This document shows, piece after piece, positions 59,015 through 64,000 of a stretch of 64,000 nucleotides of DNA; position 1 is the first letter of the stretch, and each line of letters begins with the position of its first letter. The notes under the pieces are model-generated. The model searched no databases. It was not told the origin of the DNA and saw only the letters and a program-made list of their open reading frames with translations. The position numbers and the translations under genes were made by a program. This DNA is from Asaia platycodi JCM 25414. GTDB taxonomy: Bacteria > Pseudomonadota > Alphaproteobacteria > Acetobacterales > Acetobacteraceae. Where the stretch lies: the NCBI RefSeq assembly GCF_000614545.1, contig NZ_BAKW01000019.1:1-64000 (forward strand), read 5' to 3'.

Positions 59015-59416
59015 ACTATCGAGATGAATAGCTTGAAGACGGGAAGCGAAATGAGTGTTTTTCGTATCTCTTCTTCAAGTAATCATTATCCTGATTTCTA
59101 TCGGATCAGCCGTGCGGTCGGCGGCAATGGTGGCAACCAGAAGAGCGCCAATAACGGGAATGAAAGAAACCATCGTGAGGGCGCTCAGGGCGCTGATCGG
59201 ATGGGCGATAAGATTGGCGATTTCGACGCTGAACATCAGGTTTTCCTAAGGTATTTGGTGTATGGCGGCGGAAAAAGCGCCCAAACCCAACCGAAGGCAA
59301 TCGCTGAAAACGCGTTCCAGCAATGCAGTAAATGCATGGAACGATCTTGCTTACTATTTCATCATTATTTATTGGCGGGTCGGGTAACAAAATTACCCGA
59401 CCCGCGAGGTGGCAGG
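59015..59416. other. intergenic region with a possible tiny membrane-protein frame
   Basis: About 400 bases between convergent genes. One plus-strand frame from GTG 59055 to 59249 (64 residues) starts with a plausible membrane helix, VSLLQVIIILISIGSAV, followed by a basic amphipathic part, but it has no strong ribosome site and no known family, so it is not annotated as a gene. A strong hairpin lies near the right end. Confidence 0.45.
59375..59405 (-). terminator. strong hairpin after the DUF2721 gene
   Basis: GCGGGTCGGGTAA and TTACCCGACCCGC form a perfect 13-base stem around five bases, 11 bases beyond the minus-strand DUF2721 stop. No T run follows, so it may end or protect the transcript rather than act as a classical terminator. 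Confidence 0.65.
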
Positions 59417-59929
59417 CTATCTTGTTGCTTTGACCATGGCGACGGGCTTGGGCAGGGCGCCGTCTCTCTTCAGTCCGTGCCAGGCCAGAAACGTGTCGGC
59501 CAGGAATGCCGAGAGCGCGCCGACCGTGCAGAACAGGGCGCCGCCGAAGAGGAAGATGAGCCAGGCGACGGTCTGACTATTATGAAGACTTCCCAGAAAG
59601 AGCGCGAGAGCGGCGCCGCAGGTCGACGCACCGCCGACGCCGCCAAGCATGACGGCGCTGTCTAGCGCGAAAATACGCCGTCGCAATCGTCGCTGGTGGC
59701 GTTCGAGCCGAGCCGTCTCCCTGGCGTCTTCATTGGTCTCGCTCAGACGATGGGCGACTTCTTCCACATGGTCGGAAACACGGGCGAGCCGTGTGTTGAA
59801 CAGCGTCAGCAGAGACGCGACGCCGGAGAGCATGAAAACAGGCGTCAGTGCGACCTGAATGACATGCGCCACGCTATCGATCGGTTCGGGGGCCAGAAGG
59901 GCGTTAAGGCCGACGGGGTCGAGCGCCAT
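59417..59929 (-). CDS. DUF2721 membrane protein
   Basis: A 170-residue protein with three membrane helices: IQVALTPVFMLSGVASLLTLF, SAVMLGGVGGASTCGAALALFLG and VAWLIFLFGGALFCTVGALSAFLAD. Between the first two is a charged loop (NTRLARVSDHVEEVAHRL ... RRLRRRIFALDSAVML). This is the layout of the DUF2721 family, whose function is unknown. The frame is intact. It is divergent from the creatininase-like gene. Confidence 0.82.
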   Translation of the reverse strand: MALDPVGLNALLAPEPIDSVAHVIQVALTPVFMLSGVASLLTLFNTRLARVSDHVEEVAHRLSETNEDARETARLERHQRRLRRRIFALDSAVMLGGVGGASTCGAALALFLGSLHNSQTVAWLIFLFGGALFCTVGALSAFLADTFLAWHGLKRDGALPKPVAMVKATR

Positions 59930-60072
59930 GGGGCAAGTGCTCCATATCTTGGTCGGAATGAGCTGGGTGTTTTACAGCTCTGGCAAAACTCTGCAACATC
60001 CATGCCCGGCTCTGGCGCCTGTCCGTACCTGTGATAGAACTGCGACGAATTCTTCAGAGGAAAGTCTCGCGC

Positions 60073-60900
60073 GTGGCCTTTACGTCCTGTTTCCGTTCTG
60101 CTGCGCGGGGCTTCGTCCTGTCGGTTCTTCTGGCAGCAGCCGCTCCAGCATGCGGGACGCTTTCTGCTGCCTATGCCGAGACCGTTTCTTTCGAGCGACT
60201 GACGTGGACAGAGATCCAGGCGCGTTTGCAGAGCGGCACGGACACGATCATCGTGCCCGTGGGGGGCACCGAGCAGAGCGGCCCCTATATCGCGGTCGGC
60301 AAACATAATGTGCGGGCACAGACTCAGGCCGAGCGCATTGCCGAACGTCTGGGCCATACGCTTGTGGCACCGGTTATCGCCTATGTGCCTGAGGGTAGCA
60401 CTACGCCGCGCAGCTCGCATATGCGCTTTCCCGGCACGATTTCGATTCCGCCTGCGGTATTCGAAGGGGTGATCGAGGGCGCCGGGGAAAGCTTTCATGT
60501 TCAGGGTTTTCGCCGCGTTGTTTTCATTGCCGATCACGGTGGATATTTGTCCTATCTCAAGGCAGCCGTGGAAAAGCTGAACAATAAGTGGCACGGTCAG
60601 GGAGAAGCCCTCTATCTGGCGGCGTATTACGACAGTATCGGCGGCCAGTTTGCCGACACCCTGCGTCAGAAAGGTCTTGGCGCGGCGCTAGGCAAACATG
60701 CCGATCTGAGCGACACGGCGCTGATGCTGGCGATCGACCCGACGATGGTGCGGCAGGACGCTCTGAAAAAGGCGCCTCTGCCGGGAGTCGCCCAGGGTGT
60801 TTATGGAGGAGACCCACGTCCCGCTACGGCGGCGCTGGGGCAGATCGGAACAGAGATTCAGGTTCAGGCAGCGCTCAGTGCCCTTGGCAAGGCCCGCTGA
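60073..60900 (+). CDS. secreted creatininase-family protein
   Basis: A creatininase-fold protein with a signal peptide (FVLSVLLAAAAPACGTLSAAYA), so periplasmic. The metal site differs from classical creatininase: EQHGPH there, GGTEQSGPYIAVGKHNVRA here, with His after Lys where Asp is usual; VVFIADHGGYLSYL replaces the NGHGGN loop. Some secreted members have EQNGPHMALGKHN, so this may be a subfamily with another substrate. GTG 60073 is preferred because AGAGGAAAG stands about eight bases upstream; GTG 60031 is an alternative. A YVTN propeller gene follows after 25 bases, probably in one operon. Confidence 0.82.
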   Translation: MAFTSCFRSAARGFVLSVLLAAAAPACGTLSAAYAETVSFERLTWTEIQARLQSGTDTIIVPVGGTEQSGPYIAVGKHNVRAQTQAERIAERLGHTLVAPVIAYVPEGSTTPRSSHMRFPGTISIPPAVFEGVIEGAGESFHVQGFRRVVFIADHGGYLSYLKAAVEKLNNKWHGQGEALYLAAYYDSIGGQFADTLRQKGLGAALGKHADLSDTALMLAIDPTMVRQDALKKAPLPGVAQGVYGGDPRPATAALGQIGTEIQVQAALSALGKAR

Positions 60901-60925
60901 GATGATTCGTTTTCAAGGAGCATCT

Positions 60926-62243
60926 ATGAAGTTCTCACATCACGCGTTCATCGTATCGCTGTTCGGCGTGGCGCTTGGCGCTGCCCCGGCGACATGGGCG
61001 CAGGACGCCACGCCTAATGCTGTTCCGGCGTCTTCTTCGAAACCGGCTGACGCGACGGCTCCTGCCGTACCGGCCCAGCCTGTTGCCCAGACAAGTGCCC
61101 AGACAAACGCCCAGTCTCCGGCTGACCCTGCCACGACCGCGGCGCCTGTCGCCCTGACGACGCCCGGCGCCGTGCAGACCATTCCCGGCATGCCTGCCGT
61201 GATCGACCCGAAGAACATCTACAGCGAGACGGTCGCCGGCAGGATTTCGCCCGCCATCAAGGACGATCTGGCGCGTGTCTATGTGCCAATCTGCGCGGCA
61301 ACAGCGTTTCGGTCATCGATCCGGCAACGTTCAAGGTGGTGGATACGTTCAAGGTCGGCCGTAGCCCGCAGCATGTCGTGCCGAGCTGGGATCTGCGCAC
61401 GCTCTGGGTCACCAACAACGCCGAAGGCAGCAATGACGGCAGCCTGACGCCCATCGATCCGCGCACAGGCAAGCCAGGTACGGCCGTCACGGTGGATGAC
61501 CCCTACAACATGTATTTCACCCCCGACGGCAAATACGCCATCGTGGTGGCCGAGGCCCATGAGCGTCTCGATTTTCGCGATCCGCACACTATGGCGCTGA
61601 TCGGTTCGGTCGAGGCCCCGCAATGCAAGGGCATCAACCACGCCGATTTCTCGATCGACGGGCGCTATGCCATCTTCACCTGCGAATTCGGTGGCTATCT
61701 GGCGAAGATCGATACCGTCAATCGCAGTCTGATCGGCTATCTCAAACTGTCCAAGGGCGGTATGCCGCAGGACATTCTGACGGCGCCTGACGGGCACAAA
61801 TTCTACATCGCCGACATGCATGCCGATGGCGTGTTCGTCGTGGATGGCGACAGCTTCAAGGAAACCGGCTTTATTCCGACCGGCCCCGGTACGCATGGCG
61901 AATATCCCAGCCGCGACGGCAAGTTCATGTATGTGGCCAATCGCGGGTCGCACAAGATCCACGGCCCGCGCCACAGCCCCGGCAGCGTATCGGTCATCGA
62001 TTTCGCGACGGACAGGGTCGTCAAGACCTGGCCGATCCCCGGCGGCGGCAGCCGGATATGGGCAATGTCAGCGCCGATGGAAAGCTGCTCTGGCTTTCGG
62101 GCCGTTTCGATGATGTGGCCTATGCCATCAATACCGAAACCGGCGAGATGAAGAAGATTCCTGTTGGCGCCGAACCGCACGGTCTGACCGTCTGGCCGCA
62201 GCCGGGCCGTTACAGCGTCGGTCATACCGGTATCCTGCGCTAA
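60926..62243 (+). CDS. secreted YVTN beta-propeller repeat protein, frame breaks at about 61287 and 62052
   Basis: A secreted seven-bladed propeller-type protein (YncE/cytochrome D1-like repeats). The signal peptide (FIVSLFGVALGAAPATWA) is followed by an Ala/Pro/Gln/Thr-rich linker of about 80 residues and then repeats such as VDTFKVGRSPQHVVPSWDLRTLWVTNN, PYNMYFTPDGKYAIVV and SRDGKFMYVANRGSHKI. Two missing bases restore VYVPNLRGNSVSVIDPATFKVV and GGSPDMGNVSADGKLLW, giving about 439 residues. AAGGAGC precedes ATG 60926. Function is unknown; such proteins often accompany periplasmic oxidases or act as binding scaffolds. Confidence 0.83.
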
Positions 62244-62420
62244 GCGGGGTACGGTCCTTGCCGTCCCATCCTGGCTTTTGGGCCGATGGGGCGCTTTCGG
62301 CAGGCGCATGGCCTGAAAGAGTCCCGTCTGGGCACCACGGTGATGTGACTGGACGCCTCGGGGTAATGCGGTCCTGCTGAACGTTAACAATAAGACGTTC
62401 ATTCTCAGGAGCCCGATCCC

Positions 62421-63562
62421 ATGCTGATTTCCGCCCCGACGGATTTTCGCAAGGCTGCGCGCCGCAAGCTGCCGCCTTTCCTGTTTCATTACATTGATGG
62501 CGGGGCCTACGCGGAACATACGATGCGGCGAAATCGGGTTGATTTGTCTGATGTCGCGCTGAGGCAGCGCGTTTTGCGCAATGTCTCCGGTCTCGATACC
62601 TCTACCACGCTTTTCGGCCAGAAATTCAGCCTCCCCGCCGCCCTTGCGCCGGTTGGGCTGACCGGCATGTATGCGCGACGCGGCGAAGTTCAGGCTGCGC
62701 GCGCTGCTGCTCGCAAGGGCATTCCCTTCACGCTCTCGACCGTCTCGGTCTGCCCGATCGAAGAGGTGCAGAGCCAGAGCCCCGCACCGATCTGGTTTCA
62801 GCTTTATGTGCTGAAAGATCGTGGTTTCATGCGCAATGTGCTGGAGCGCGCACGCGATGCCGGGGTGACGACCCTCGTCTTCACGGTCGATATGCCGACG
62901 CCGGGCGCGCGTTATCGCGACGTGCATTCGGGTATGTCCGGCCCCTATGCGGCGGCGCGGCGTATCGCTCAGGCTGTGCTCCATCCCGAATGGGCCTGGG
63001 ATGTCGGTCTCAACGGAAGGCCGCATGATCTTGGTAATATCTCGACCTATCGTGGCCACCCGACGGGGCTCGAAGATTATATCGGCTGGCTCGCCAATAA
63101 TTTCGACTCGTCCATTAGCTGGAAAGATCTGGAATGGATCCGTACCTTCTGGAAAGGATCGATGCTGATCAAGGGTATTCTCGACCCTGAGGATGCCCGC
63201 GACGCGGTGCGTTTTGGCGCCGATGGGATTGTGGTGTCCAATCATGGGGGCAGACAGCTCGATGGCGTATTGTCGAGTTGCCGCGCCCTGCCGCCTATCG
63301 CCGATGCTGTAAAGGGCGAACTGGCTATTCTGGCCGATTCAGGGGTGCGTTCGGGGCTCGATATTGCCCGTATGGTCGCACTCGGCGCCGATGCCGTCCT
63401 TCTTGGCCGTGCTACATCTATGCTCTGGCGGCAGGCGGTCAGCGTGGGGTCGAGAAGCTGCTCGATCTGTTGGAGCGGGAATTGCGTGTGGCCATGACCC
63501 TGACCGGCGCCCGTTCGATTGGCGAAATCACGTCTGATAGCCTCGTCAGGGCGATGGGCTGA
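62421..63562 (+). CDS. lldD: FMN-dependent L-lactate dehydrogenase, frame break at about 63415
   Basis: A membrane-associated L-lactate:quinone oxidoreductase of the alpha-hydroxyacid oxidase family. FMN and active-site blocks are [73 protein letters not shown] and the catalytic histidine in [13 protein letters not shown]. The frame is lost after VLLGRA; one missing base restores [24 protein letters not shown] and 380 residues, exactly the family length. CAGGAG stands about ten bases before ATG 62421. Acetic acid bacteria use such quinone-linked dehydrogenases to grow on lactate. Confidence 0.9.
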
Positions 63563-63634
63563 TCTGTCCCGTCATGCGGCCCTCGGAGGAGGGCCGCTCT
63601 GATGGCAATGGCTTCATGCAAGGTGGCGTGAGGG

Positions 63635-64000
63635 TCAGAGCGGTATCTGGAACTGAAGCCAGTAGCGATCGCCGCGTGTGCTGTTCTGCACGCCCATTTC
63701 ATGCTGCCATTTTAGCGCAACCGCATAGGGCGGCTTGAAAAACCAGATGAGCTGTGGGCCGAGTCCGTATTTGGCTAGGCGGTTGCCATCCCCGACGCGC
63801 TGTCCGTTTTGCACGTCATTGGTGAATTGTGACGTCACGAAGCCGTTCAGGCCCAGCCGCAGTTGTGGCAGGGCTAGGGTGATCATGTAATTGGCACCGA
63901 AATCGATATTGATGACATCGCCTGATTTATAGTTGGTGGCGCCGTTTTTGGAATTGATCTGCAATTCGCCTTCGGCCGAGACATCGAAACGCTTCGTCGG
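63635..64000 (-). CDS. outer-membrane transporter-like protein (phenol MetA-pathway / SphA type), C-terminal part
   Basis: The last 120 or so residues of a beta-barrel-like protein run off the window at its N-terminal side. The end NYMITLALPQLRLGLNGFVTSQFTNDVQNG ... NRLAKYGLGPQLIWFF ... YAVALKWQHEMGVQNSTRGDRYWLQFQIPL has alternating hydrophobic strands and a terminal strand like those of the phenol MetA-degradation/SphA transporter family. It is convergent with lldD, 72 bases away. Substrate unknown. Confidence 0.7.
   Translation of the reverse strand, partial: PTKRFDVSAEGELQINSKNGATNYKSGDVINIDFGANYMITLALPQLRLGLNGFVTSQFTNDVQNGQRVGDGNRLAKYGLGPQLIWFFKPPYAVALKWQHEMGVQNSTRGDRYWLQFQIPL

Noticed and set aside
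59024-59665. 213-codon plus-strand frame across the gap into the DUF2721 gene
   Set aside because: It runs through the hairpin and antisense to a clear membrane-protein gene; its composition is Gly/Asn/Gln-rich without motifs.
61803-63245. 480-codon minus-strand open frame opposite the propeller gene and lldD
   Set aside because: It lies opposite well-conserved plus-strand genes, spans an intergenic gap and shows no domain; typical of GC-rich antisense frames.

Overview
The window is a chromosomal segment of an acetic acid bacterium (Alphaproteobacteria, Acetobacteraceae). By eye it is GC-rich (about 60%), densely packed and mostly housekeeping. Pointers to this group are the hopanoid transporter HpnN, an OprB-type sugar porin, an ATP synthase Fo operon with separate b' and b subunits, a short HPr kinase with RapZ and a transporter-less PTS relay, and an FMN-dependent L-lactate dehydrogenase. 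The genus cannot be fixed from sequence alone; an Asaia-like organism is a reasonable guess.

Layout. 1-4.5 kb: secreted protein (partial), DciA-like protein divergent from mutY, a photolyase and an entericidin-like lipoprotein. 4.6-8.4 kb: riboflavin operon ribD-ribE-ribBA-ribH behind an FMN riboswitch. 8.5-13.5 kb: hpnN, an OprB porin and an AIM24-family gene. 13.6-17.1 kb: an accessory island that becomes AT-rich, with a Tox-REase-5-like toxin end, a coupled immunity candidate and three tandem small acidic paralogues. 17.4-24.7 kb: cysE, a UbiH-family hydroxylase, glnK-amtB, and a SorC regulator divergent from a transaldolase/PfkB-kinase pair. 24.7-31 kb: GIY-YIG nuclease, nucleoside hydrolase, tRNA-Tyr, rlmB, oxidoreductase, sulfotransferase. 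31-35.6 kb: hprK-rapZ-EIIA-HPr-EI and ridA. 36-42.3 kb: M61 peptidase, PutA, a monooxygenase-like gene. 42.4-47.1 kb: glycine riboswitch and gcvT-gcvH-gcvP. 47.2-53.8 kb: YbaK, TonB-like protein, AlkA, M20 peptidase, alpha/beta hydrolase, ClC channel. 54-59 kb: atpI-atpB-atpE-atpF'-atpF, then two glycosyltransferases. 59.4-64 kb: DUF2721 protein, secreted creatininase-like protein, YVTN propeller, lldD and an outer-membrane transporter-like protein (partial).

Data quality. About thirty reading-frame breaks interrupt well-conserved genes, among them essential ones (atpB, atpE, atpF, ribD). Nearly all are explained by one missing base next to a short homopolymer. This pattern looks like consensus error rather than mass gene decay, so broken genes are annotated here as single loci with the break positions given. 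The two in-frame TAA codons in the toxin/immunity island are of a different kind (substitutions) and may be real.

Most interesting points: the toxin-immunity island with its paralogue array; a PutA whose aldehyde dehydrogenase half lacks the catalytic cysteine; a plausible ribosome-site-sequestering switch behind the FMN riboswitch that points to a TTG start for ribD; and a 59-codon gene ahead of the GIY-YIG nuclease gene.
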